From Spirochaetota bacterium (GTDB lineage: Bacteria > Spirochaetota > Spirochaetia > Treponematales > Rectinemataceae), in the NCBI GenBank assembly GCA_022711355.1, contig JAKLFE010000012.1, forward strand, positions 26,922 to 90,921: a stretch of DNA of 64,000 nucleotides, in the 5' to 3' direction. The position numbers and the translations under genes were made by a program. The notes beneath the pieces were generated by a model. That model was not told the origin of the DNA. It saw nothing but the letters and a program-made list of their open reading frames with translations, and searched no databases. Within the stretch, counting starts at the first letter, position 1, and each line of letters opens with the position of its first letter. Of the stretch, positions 32,406-39,415 are shown piece after piece.

Positions 32406-33963
32406 GGGCCCTCCCCTCCCCCGCGGCCGTCCCCCTGTCCTCCCTGAGCCCGAGCATGTACTCGCCGAGGAGGGCGCGGTCCAGGACCTCGCCCGAGGCT
32501 CCCCCGTTCTCGAGCTCGCAGACGATCCGCCCCCGATACATGGCGCAGACCCGGTCGGCGAGGAGGAGGACCTCGTCGAGGTTGGCCGAGACGAGGAGGA
32601 TCCCCGCGCCCCGCTCGGCCGCCGAGCGGATGCGCTCGTGGACGAAGCTCGTGGCCGCGAGGTCCAGGCCCCAGCTGGGGTTCGAGAAGAGGATGAAGGC
32701 CGAGTCCCCGGCGAGCTCCCGGGCGAGGACCGCTTTCTGCACGTTGCCGCCCGAGAGGGAGGACATCGGCTGCTCGGGCCTGGCCGCGATGGAGAAGCGC
32801 TCGATGGCGGCCCGGGCGAAGGCCGCCGCCCCCGCCCGGTCGAGGATGCCGCGGGGGAAGAGGGAGCCGCGGTCGAGGGCCACGAGGTTCTCGAGCAGGG
32901 TCGCGTCGAGGCAGGCGCCCCGCCTCATCCGGTCGGCCGGCACGTAGCCCAGGCGCGGGCCCCGCCCCCCCGCGAGGGGGCGGCCCTCGAGGAGGGCCTC
33001 GCCCGAGCTGGGGCGGGCGAGGCCCGAGGCGAGGTCCTCGAGGGCGCCCAGGCCGTTGCCGACCACGCCGCAGACGCCGAGGATCTCGCCCGAGCGGACC
33101 GAGAGGCTCACCCGGTCCAGGAGGGGGCGGCCCCCGCCCCGGGGCAGGAGGCTCGCCTCGCGCAGGGCGAAGACCTCGGGCCCCGGCTCGCGGCGCCTCC
33201 GCGGCCCAGGCCCCCCCTCCCCCCGCTCGGGCTCGCAGCTCGAGCCCATCATCAGGCAGGCCAGGCCGGCCTCGTCCAGCTCGGCCGAGGCGAGGCGGGC
33301 TACGCTCCTCCCGCGGCGCATGACGGTGACGGAGTCGGCTATCTCGAGGACCTCGCGCACCTTGTGCGTGATGAGGATCACGGTCTTGCCCGCCTCGCGC
33401 AGGGCGCGGAGGGTGGCGAAGAGGGAGGCGATCTCCTGCTCGGCGAGGACGGCGGTCGGCTCGTCGAGGACGAGGATATCGGCCCTGCGGTAGAGGAGCT
33501 TCACGATCTCCAGCTGCTGCCGCTCGCCCACGCTGAGGCTCGAGGCGGGGGCCGCGGCCGGGAGGCTGAAGCCGTGGGCCTCGGCGAGCCGGGACACCTC
33601 CGCCTCGGCGCGGCGGCGGTCGAGGAAGAAGGCGGCGCGGCGGGGCTCGGAGCCGAGGACGGCGTTCTCGGCGACGCTGAAGCCGGGGATCGTGGTGAAG
33701 TGCTGCTGGACCATGCCGATGCCGAGGGCCGCCGCCGCCCCGGGCCGGCCGAGGCGGAGGGCCCTGCCCCCGACCTCGACGCGGCCTGAGTCGGGCCGCT
33801 CGAGGCCGCACAGGACGCGCATGAGGGTGGACTTGCCTGCCCCGTTCTCGCCGACGAGGGCGTGGATCTCCCGGTCCTCGACGCGGAGCGAGGCCGAGTC
33901 GTTGGCCAGGGCCCCGCTCGAGGGGAAGAGCTTGCGGATCCCCTCCATCGTCACGCCGGGCAT
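32392..33963 (-). CDS. ABC transporter ATP-binding protein with two nucleotide-binding domains
   Basis: The 523-residue protein has two ABC domains, as in RbsA/MglA/RfuB. The first has Walker A GENGAGKST, signature LSVGERQQLEI and Walker B DILVLDEPTAVL. The second has CGVVGNGLG in place of a canonical Walker A, with signature LSGGNVQKAVLARELA, and SAFILFSNPSWGLD where Walker B should be. The second site therefore lacks GKS/T and its catalytic glutamate region is altered, so only one site is likely to hydrolyse ATP, as is common in this family. The ribosome site GGAAGGGA precedes ATG 33963. Confidence 0.9.
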   Translation of the reverse strand: MPGVTMEGIRKLFPSSGALANDSASLRVEDREIHALVGENGAGKSTLMRVLCGLERPDSGRVEVGGRALRLGRPGAAAALGIGMVQQHFTTIPGFSVAENAVLGSEPRRAAFFLDRRRAEAEVSRLAEAHGFSLPAAAPASSLSVGERQQLEIVKLLYRRADILVLDEPTAVLAEQEIASLFATLRALREAGKTVILITHKVREVLEIADSVTVMRRGRSVARLASAELDEAGLACLMMGSSCEPERGEGGPGPRRRREPGPEVFALREASLLPRGGGRPLLDRVSLSVRSGEILGVCGVVGNGLGALEDLASGLARPSSGEALLEGRPLAGGRGPRLGYVPADRMRRGACLDATLLENLVALDRGSLFPRGILDRAGAAAFARAAIERFSIAARPEQPMSSLSGGNVQKAVLARELAGDSAFILFSNPSWGLDLAATSFVHERIRSAAERGAGILLVSANLDEVLLLADRVCAMYRGRIVCELENGGASGEVLDRALLGEYMLGLREDRGTAAGEGRAHGGA

Positions 33964-33997
33964 GGGCTATCCCTTCCGCGTTAGGCGAACTCGTATA

Positions 33998-35008
33998 TCA
34001 AAGCCCGGGGACGGAGAGGGCGAGCTTGCCCGACTTGATGCGCGAGACGAGGTCCGCCATCTTGGCCCGGAGGGGCGCGGGCAGGTTGGCGAGGTAGGCG
34101 GGATCCTTGTCGAGGAACTCGATGTAGCCGTCCTTCATCGACACGACCTCGGCCTTCCCGTAGGGCAGGCCGCCGGCGAGGGCCGCCTTGACCTTGGCGT
34201 AGGCCAGCTCGTCCTGATGCAGGACGGTGCAGCCGAGGATGGCCTTGGGGGCCCGCGCGAAGTCGTCGCCGTCGAAGACGACCGCGTAGGTCCCGGCGGC
34301 CGTCGAGGCCTTGTACACCCCCTCGTTGCCCGAGCCGCAGATGGGGAGGATGACGTCGCAGCCCGCGGCGATCATGCTCCGGGCGAGGTCGGCGGCCTTG
34401 CTCGCGTCATAGAAGTTCCCCAGCACGCGCATATCCACCTCGATGCCCGGATCGACCGCCTTGAGGCCCCGCTCGAAGCCCGGGGCGATGATCTTGTCCA
34501 TGACGGGATAGTGCTGGGCGATGAGGAAGCCAACCTTCTTGTCCTTGTTGGCCCCGGGCAGGGGGCCCGTCGTGGCGAGGCCGGCGAGGTAGCCGGTCAC
34601 GTAGCCCTGCTCGGTCTGGTTGTACAGGACCGTGTGGATCCTCGGGTTTCCCGCGAGCATGCCGTCCAGGCAGAGGAAGCGCTGCTCGGGGAAGCTCTGG
34701 CCCACCTTGGCGCAGAGGGCGGGCATGGAGGGGTTCGAGGTGACCAGGAGGTCGTAGCCTCCCGAGGCCACGAGGCTCGTGAGCTTCTCCTCCCACTCGG
34801 CCTGGTTGAAGCCGGCCTCGTAGACCTTGAGCGAGGAGCCGGGTGACTCGGCCACGGCCCGCTCGACGCCCCGGACCATGCCGTCGTAGATGGCGTTGCC
34901 CGCGCGCACGCCGGGGACGAAGACCGCGATCCTGAGCGGGGCGGCGAGAAGCGGCGAGGAGAGCAGGGCGAAGGCGGCGAGCAGGGCTATGGAAACCTTG
35001 GTTCGCAT
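33998..35008 (-). CDS. BMP-family periplasmic substrate-binding protein (RfuA/PnrA-like)
   Basis: A 336-residue protein. An upstream ATG (35032) is open, but the AGGAGGT site 7 bases before the ATG at 35008 fixes the start MRTKVSIALLAAFALL. A signal peptide ends around LLAAP. There is no lipobox cysteine, although T. pallidum RfuA and PnrA are lipoproteins. The mature protein has the BMP fold landmarks GNAIYDGMVRGVERAV, DLLVTSNPSM, GYVTGYLAGLAT and ILPICGSGNEGV. The ligand is probably riboflavin or a purine nucleoside. It is divergent from the MerR gene with the promoter at 35042-35071. Confidence 0.88.
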   Translation of the reverse strand: MRTKVSIALLAAFALLSSPLLAAPLRIAVFVPGVRAGNAIYDGMVRGVERAVAESPGSSLKVYEAGFNQAEWEEKLTSLVASGGYDLLVTSNPSMPALCAKVGQSFPEQRFLCLDGMLAGNPRIHTVLYNQTEQGYVTGYLAGLATTGPLPGANKDKKVGFLIAQHYPVMDKIIAPGFERGLKAVDPGIEVDMRVLGNFYDASKAADLARSMIAAGCDVILPICGSGNEGVYKASTAAGTYAVVFDGDDFARAPKAILGCTVLHQDELAYAKVKAALAGGLPYGKAEVVSMKDGYIEFLDKDPAYLANLPAPLRAKMADLVSRIKSGKLALSVPGL

Positions 35009-35041
35009 GACGCGTACCTCCTGGGATATCATCCGAGGCCA

Positions 35042-35071
35042 ATCCTATCGCCGCCCGCGCCGCAGTGTCCA
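35042..35071 (-). promoter_or_regulatory. Promoter of the BMP-type ABC operon
   Basis: Minus-strand TGGACA (35066-35071), 18 bases, TAGGAT (35042-35047), about 35 bases before the start codon. Confidence 0.5.
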
Positions 35072-35083
35072 TCGGCCGCAATC

Positions 35084-35112
35084 TTGACGCGGCCGCGCCG
35101 CTCACGTAAGAT
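35084..35112 (+). promoter_or_regulatory. Promoter of the MerR-polyol operon
   Basis: TTGACG (35084-35089), exactly 17 bases (35090-35106), TAAGAT (35107-35112). The spacer CGGCCGCGCCG is partly palindromic, which might be a MerR-type operator, but MerR sites usually have a 19-20 base spacer. Confidence 0.6.
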
Positions 35113-35144
35113 TCGCAATCACGGGATCATCCCGAAGGGGCGGC

Positions 35145-35603
35145 ATGGAAGCGCGTACCCAGAGAAGCTACAAGATCGGCGAGCTCGCCGCGATGTTCCG
35201 CACGACGGCCCGGACCCTCCGCTACTACGAGGAGCTCGGCCTCATCAAGCCGACCGACCGCGCCAAGGGAGTGCACCGCAGGTACGCGGAGCAGAACATC
35301 GTCTACTTGAAGCGCGTGGCCCAGCTCAAGTCCTACGGCCTCTCCCTCGGCGAGATCCGCGACTTCTTCGCCCTCGCCGAGTCGGACCGCTCGGGCGAGA
35401 GCTGCCGGCGCCTCCTGATCAAGAAGTACGGCGAGCGGATCGCCCAGGCCGAGGCCGAGGCGGAAGCGGCGCGCCATCTCGCCGAGGAGCTGCGCTGGCA
35501 CGTCAGGCAGCTCGAGGAGGTCGAGGATTTCTTCGAGTGCCCCGGCAAGCAGTGCGCCGCCTGCCGCCACGCGGGGGTCTGCGACCTGAGGGCGTCCCGA
35601 TGA
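35145..35603 (+). CDS. MerR-family transcriptional regulator with C-terminal cysteine cluster
   Basis: The 152-residue protein has the MerR winged helix (YKIGELAAMFRTTARTLRYY, then EELGLIKP) at residues 9-75. A dimerising coiled coil follows (KKYGERIAQAEAEAEAARHL). The C-terminal tail carries four cysteines in ECPGKQCAACRHAGVC, about C-x5-C-x2-C-x5-C. The tail could bind zinc, Fe-S or thiol-active ligands. Its stop overlaps the start of the dehydrogenase gene, so it is part of, and probably regulates, the polyol operon. Confidence 0.85.
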   Translation: MEARTQRSYKIGELAAMFRTTARTLRYYEELGLIKPTDRAKGVHRRYAEQNIVYLKRVAQLKSYGLSLGEIRDFFALAESDRSGESCRRLLIKKYGERIAQAEAEAEAARHLAEELRWHVRQLEEVEDFFECPGKQCAACRHAGVCDLRASR

Positions 35604-36625
35604 GGGCGGCCGTCCTGACCGCCCCCGGGAAGCTCGAGATCCGCGAGCTGCCCCTGCCCCGCCCGGAGCGGGACGAGCTCCTGGTCAAGCTCAAGGCCTG
35701 CGGCATCTGCACCCTCGAGCAGCGGCTCTATCGGGGCGCCATGCAGATGCCCCTGCCCCTCGTGCCCGGCCACGAGGCCGCGGGCGAGGTCGTCGAGGTC
35801 GGCCCCGCCGTCGTCGGCTCCTACGTCCCGGGGACCCGCGTCGCCCTCGACCTCGTCACCCGCTGCGGGGAATGCTACTACTGCAGGATCGGCAAGTCGA
35901 ACCTCTGCTCGAACCGCTTCAAGCCCGGGCAGCGCGTCCTCGGCGGCTTCGCCGAGTACCTCGCGGTCCGGCCGAGCCAGGCCTACCCCCTGCCGCCGGG
36001 CCTCGGCTTCGACGAGGCGGCCTTCACCGAGCCCCTCTCCTGCTGCGTCCACTCGCTCAAGAAGCTCAAGCTGGCCATGACCGAGGACCTCCTGGTCGTG
36101 GGCGCGGGGGTCATGGGGCTCCTGCACCTCCTCGTCGCGCGCTGCATGGGCCTGCGCACCACGGTCAGCGATCCCGATCCCTCCCGCCTCGAGGCGGCCC
36201 GCCGCCTCGGCGCCGACTTCGCCGTCGATCCCGCGGGCTCCGACCTCGGGGCCTTCGCCCTCGACATCACCGAGGGGCTGGGCTACTCCGCCTGCGTCGT
36301 CACGAGCCCCGCCCCGGAGGCCTTCGCCTCGGCCGCCGCGGCCCTCGCCAAGTGCGCGCGGGTCAACATCTTCACCTCCTACGAGTCCGCCATGGCCCTC
36401 CCCCTCGACGCGAACGAGATCCACCGCCGGGAGCTGACCGTCACCGGCACGGAGGGCCGCCTCGAGGAGGACTTCTTCCAGGCCCTCAGGCTCCTCGCCT
36501 TCGAGAAGGTCGACGTGCGGCCCCTCATCAGCGCGCGGACCTCCTTCTCCACGATAGCCGCGGGCTTCGAAGAGGCCCTCTCCGGGCGCTCCTACCGCGT
36601 CCTGCTCGAGCACGAGGCCCCATGA
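35600..36625 (+). CDS. Zinc-dependent medium-chain alcohol/polyol dehydrogenase
   Basis: A 341-residue MDR protein. The catalytic zinc region is KACGICTLEQRL near residues 33-43 with PGHEAAGEV. The structural-zinc loop has four cysteines in RCGECYYCRIGKSNLC. The Rossmann motif is VVGAGVMGLLHLL. The usual GICGTD has become GICTLE, so the substrate pocket is not that of common alcohol dehydrogenases. It is probably a sorbitol- or threonine-dehydrogenase-like enzyme oxidising a sugar alcohol. The ATG overlaps the merR stop. Confidence 0.85.
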   Translation: MRAAVLTAPGKLEIRELPLPRPERDELLVKLKACGICTLEQRLYRGAMQMPLPLVPGHEAAGEVVEVGPAVVGSYVPGTRVALDLVTRCGECYYCRIGKSNLCSNRFKPGQRVLGGFAEYLAVRPSQAYPLPPGLGFDEAAFTEPLSCCVHSLKKLKLAMTEDLLVVGAGVMGLLHLLVARCMGLRTTVSDPDPSRLEAARRLGADFAVDPAGSDLGAFALDITEGLGYSACVVTSPAPEAFASAAAALAKCARVNIFTSYESAMALPLDANEIHRRELTVTGTEGRLEEDFFQALRLLAFEKVDVRPLISARTSFSTIAAGFEEALSGRSYRVLLEHEAP

Positions 36626-38073
36626 TCCTCGCCATCGACATCGGGACCTCCTCGGCCAAGGCCGCGCGCTTCTCAGGCTCGGGCGAGTGCGAGCTCCTCG
36701 CCGAGGAGCCCCTCGCGGCGATCCCGCCCTCGGAGCCCCTGGCCGGCGAGATCGACGCGGGGGCCTGGGCCTCGGCCCTCGCGGCCCTCGCCGCCCGCCT
36801 CCTCGCCGACGGCTCGCGGCCCGAGGCCGTGGCGATCAGCGGGAACGGTCCCACCCTACTCCCCGTCGACGCCGCGGGCCGGCCCCTCCATCCGGCCCTG
36901 TCCTGGATGGACCGGCGGCCAGCCGCGGAGGCCGCCGAGGCGAGTCTGGCGGCCGGCGCCTCCATAGACGCGAGCTTCTGCCTGCCCAAGGCCCTCTGGT
37001 TCCTGCGCCGCAGGCCCGAGCTCTACGAGCGGACGGCGGCCTTCCTCTCCTGCCCCGAGTACGCGGCCATGCTCCTCAGCGGCGAGCGGCTCTCCGTCGT
37101 GCCCGCCGGCTACGAGAAGCACTACGGCGAGCGCCCGAGCCTTGAGGCCCTCGGCCTCGATCCCGCCAAGTTCCCGCCCCGGGTCCTGCCCGGCGCCTCC
37201 GCGGGGAGCGTGAGCGCGGCGGGGGAAGCAGCCACGGGCATCCGGCGGGGAACCCCGGTCTTCCTCGCCGGGCCGGACTTCCTCGCCGCCATCCTCGGGA
37301 CGGCGACGACGGTCCCGGGCCGGGCCTGCGACCGGGCCGGCAGCTCCGAGGGCATCAACCTCTGCGCCCGCTCGGGCGTCGCGGATCCGCGGCTCATCTC
37401 GGTGCCCCACCTCGTCCGGCCCTACGCCAACGTCTCCGGCAGCATCTCCTCCTCGGGCCAGGCCCTCGACTGGTTCAAGCGCGCGAGCGGCCAGGCCGAA
37501 GCGGGCTACGAGGAGCTCTTCGAGGAGCTCGCCGCCTCCCCCCCCGGCGCGCGGGGCCTCCTGTTCCTGCCCTACCTCGCCGGCGAGCGCTCGCCGATCT
37601 GGGATCCCCTCGCGCGCGGCGCCTTCGTCGGCCTCGGCCTCGAGCAGGGCCGCGCCGAGATGACCCGGGCCGTGGCCGAGTCGACGGCCCTCGCGATGCG
37701 CGACGTCATCGAGGTCATGGAGGAGTCGGGAGCCCCGGTGGGCGAGCTCCGCGTCTCCGGCAAGCCCGGGAGGAGCCGCGCCTGGAACCGGATCAAGGCC
37801 GACGCCACGGGCCGCCCGATCCTCCTGCCCCGCTTCGCCGAGGCGGAGCTTTTCGGCTGCCTCTGCTTCGCCCTCGCAGGCCTCGGGCGCAGCTCCTCGG
37901 CCGCCGCCGCGGCCGAGGAGCTCGTCGAGACCGGGGAGCTCTTCGAGCCGGATCCGGCCGCGCGGGGCCTGTACGACGAGCTCTTCGCGGCCTATCGCGA
38001 GGCCTACCGGGCCCTCAAGCCGGTCTTCGCGCGGCTCGGCCGGACGGCCTCGCGCGAAAGGGGGGAAGGATGA
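36622..38073 (+). CDS. FGGY-family carbohydrate kinase
   Basis: A 483-residue ASKHA kinase with N-terminal MILAIDIGTSSAKAARFS (phosphate-1 loop), AISGNGPTLLPVD, LSWMDRRP and the FGGY signature region LLFLPYLAGERSPIWDP near residue 315. Family members phosphorylate xylulose, ribulose, glycerol and similar sugars. The overlap with the dehydrogenase stop (ATGA) and the aldolase start suggests the order oxidise, phosphorylate, cleave. The true substrate is not readable from sequence. Confidence 0.88.
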   Translation: MILAIDIGTSSAKAARFSGSGECELLAEEPLAAIPPSEPLAGEIDAGAWASALAALAARLLADGSRPEAVAISGNGPTLLPVDAAGRPLHPALSWMDRRPAAEAAEASLAAGASIDASFCLPKALWFLRRRPELYERTAAFLSCPEYAAMLLSGERLSVVPAGYEKHYGERPSLEALGLDPAKFPPRVLPGASAGSVSAAGEAATGIRRGTPVFLAGPDFLAAILGTATTVPGRACDRAGSSEGINLCARSGVADPRLISVPHLVRPYANVSGSISSSGQALDWFKRASGQAEAGYEELFEELAASPPGARGLLFLPYLAGERSPIWDPLARGAFVGLGLEQGRAEMTRAVAESTALAMRDVIEVMEESGAPVGELRVSGKPGRSRAWNRIKADATGRPILLPRFAEAELFGCLCFALAGLGRSSSAAAAAEELVETGELFEPDPAARGLYDELFAAYREAYRALKPVFARLGRTASRERGEG

Positions 38074-38858
38074 GCCTAGGGGCGCAGATCAGGCTGAGCC
38101 AGATTTTCCGCAAGGCCGACGGCCGCTCCGTCGTCGTCGCCCTCGACCACGGGGGCATCGCGGGGCCGATGGCGGGGATCGAGGACCCGGCGGCCGTCGT
38201 CCGCGACTGCGTGGCGGGCGGGGCCGACTCGATCATGGCCACCCGGGGCCTGGTCAAGGCCGCCCGCGGGGAATGGGATCGCTCGACCTCCCTCATCCTC
38301 AGGCTCACCGGCGGCTTCACCCTCCTCGGCGGGGCCTTCGAGGAGGAGCTCATCTGCGAGCCCGAGGCCGCCGCCGCCCTCGGCGCCGCGGGCGCGGCGA
38401 TGACCGTCAAGTTCGGCCACCCCCGCGAGGGCTATTTCATCAAGCAGGCCTCCCTCGCCGCCGGGCGCTGCGAGCTCCTCGGCCTCCCCGTCATGATCGA
38501 GGCGATGATCAAGGCCGAGGGGAAGAAGCCGAACGATCCCGAAGGCATCAAGCTCGCGGCCCGGGCAGCCCAGGAGCTCGGAGCCGACATCGTGAAGACC
38601 CACTACACCGGGGACCCGGAGAGCTTCCGCTCCGTGGTCGAGGGCTGCCCTGCCCCCATCCTCGTCCTCGGCGGCGAGGGAACCAGCCTCGAGGCGCTCT
38701 TCGAGGAGGTGTATCAGTCCCTCCAGGCCGGGGGGGCCGGCGTCGCGATCGGCCGCAACATTTGGGGCCGGGGCAGGACCAGGCCCATGGTCGAGGCCAT
38801 GGTCGGCCTGGTCCACGAGGGCTGGACGGTCGAGCAGGCCCTCGCCCACGCGCGATAG
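38070..38858 (+). CDS. Class I aldolase of the DeoC/FbaB/LacD family
   Basis: A 262-residue TIM barrel. VVVALDHGGIAGPMAGIED at the N-terminus, the Schiff-base lysine K176 in DIVKTHYTGD, and ILVLGGEGTS plus GVAIGRNIWGR (the phosphate-binding loops) place it with FbaB/LsrF-like aldolases. It would cleave the ketose phosphate made by the kinase into two three-carbon or smaller pieces. Its start overlaps the kinase stop by four bases. The four genes 35145-38858 therefore form one tight operon. A hydrolytic (non-aldolase) role is unlikely given the lysine. Confidence 0.85.
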   Translation: MSLGAQIRLSQIFRKADGRSVVVALDHGGIAGPMAGIEDPAAVVRDCVAGGADSIMATRGLVKAARGEWDRSTSLILRLTGGFTLLGGAFEEELICEPEAAAALGAAGAAMTVKFGHPREGYFIKQASLAAGRCELLGLPVMIEAMIKAEGKKPNDPEGIKLAARAAQELGADIVKTHYTGDPESFRSVVEGCPAPILVLGGEGTSLEALFEEVYQSLQAGGAGVAIGRNIWGRGRTRPMVEAMVGLVHEGWTVEQALAHAR

Positions 38859-38917
38859 ACCCCGCCCCGGATCGCCGGCGGCTCGGAGCCAACAAGCTTC
38901 GAGGCACCGACCTCGCC

Positions 38918-38946
38918 TTGACCCATGGCCCGGAGCCAGGTATATT
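38918..38946 (+). promoter_or_regulatory. Promoter of ssrA
   Basis: TTGACC (38918-38923), exactly 17 bases, TATATT (38941-38946), about 35 bases before the tmRNA 5' end. Confidence 0.7.
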
Positions 38947-38981
38947 GAGTTAAGCGATCCATGCCGGAGTTGCCCTCCTAT

Positions 38982-39333
38982 GGGGGTGTACCGGTTTCGA
39001 CCCAAGCGGTCCGGATCGCGGGTTGCAGGTGGAGCCGCCGATCTCCTGATTCGGCAAACTCTTTAGTTGCCAACAACGACAACTACGCTCTCGCTGCGTA
39101 AGTAGCGACGATGCCGGGTCCGCGGTTGCGCCGCCTCGAGCGGCCGCAGGGCTCGTAACCGACCGGGGCTTGCCCAGGCTTCTGCCCGGAGTCGCCTGGG
39201 GACTTTATCCGGGATACGGTAGGGAAGGCGCGCCGGTTCGCTGCCCCCTGCCCGACAACTCGGTAGGCCGGACAAACCTGTAGACGCTCGCGGTACGCGC
39301 TCGGGGACGCGGGTTCGACTCCCGCCACCTCCA
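38982..39333 (+). ncRNA. ssrA: tmRNA (ssrA), one-piece
   Basis: The 5' end GGGGGTGTACCGGTTTCGAC and the 3' end GACGCGGGTTCGACTCCCGC followed by CACCTCCA form the alanine-tRNA-like half with an acceptor containing one G-U pair. The tag frame at 39069-39101 reads A-N-N-D-N-Y-A-L-A-A then TAA, the usual ALAA degron. Length is 352 bases without CCA, which is not encoded. The rest forms pseudoknots. tmRNA with SmpB frees stalled ribosomes. The long reverse ORF over this gene is spurious. Confidence 0.96.
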
Positions 39334-39338
39334 TCGAG

Positions 39339-39364
39339 AAAAACCTCCCGAAAGGGAGGTTTTT
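39339..39364 (+). terminator. Rho-independent terminator of ssrA
   Basis: An 11-bp stem AAAAACCTCCC/GGGAGGTTTTT (39339-39349 with 39354-39364) with a GAAA tetraloop, 5 bases after the tmRNA. A T tract is built into the stem. Confidence 0.93.
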
Positions 39365-39415
39365 CTATGGGGAGGCAGGGGTAGCCGAAGGGGCGATCGC
39401 TCCGAGGCTCGCGCC

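Noticed and set aside
39083..39334. An 83-residue minus-strand frame starting MEVAGVEPASPS over the tmRNA
   Set aside because: It is the antisense of ssrA, a common mis-annotation. The tmRNA ends, tag and terminator explain the sequence fully.
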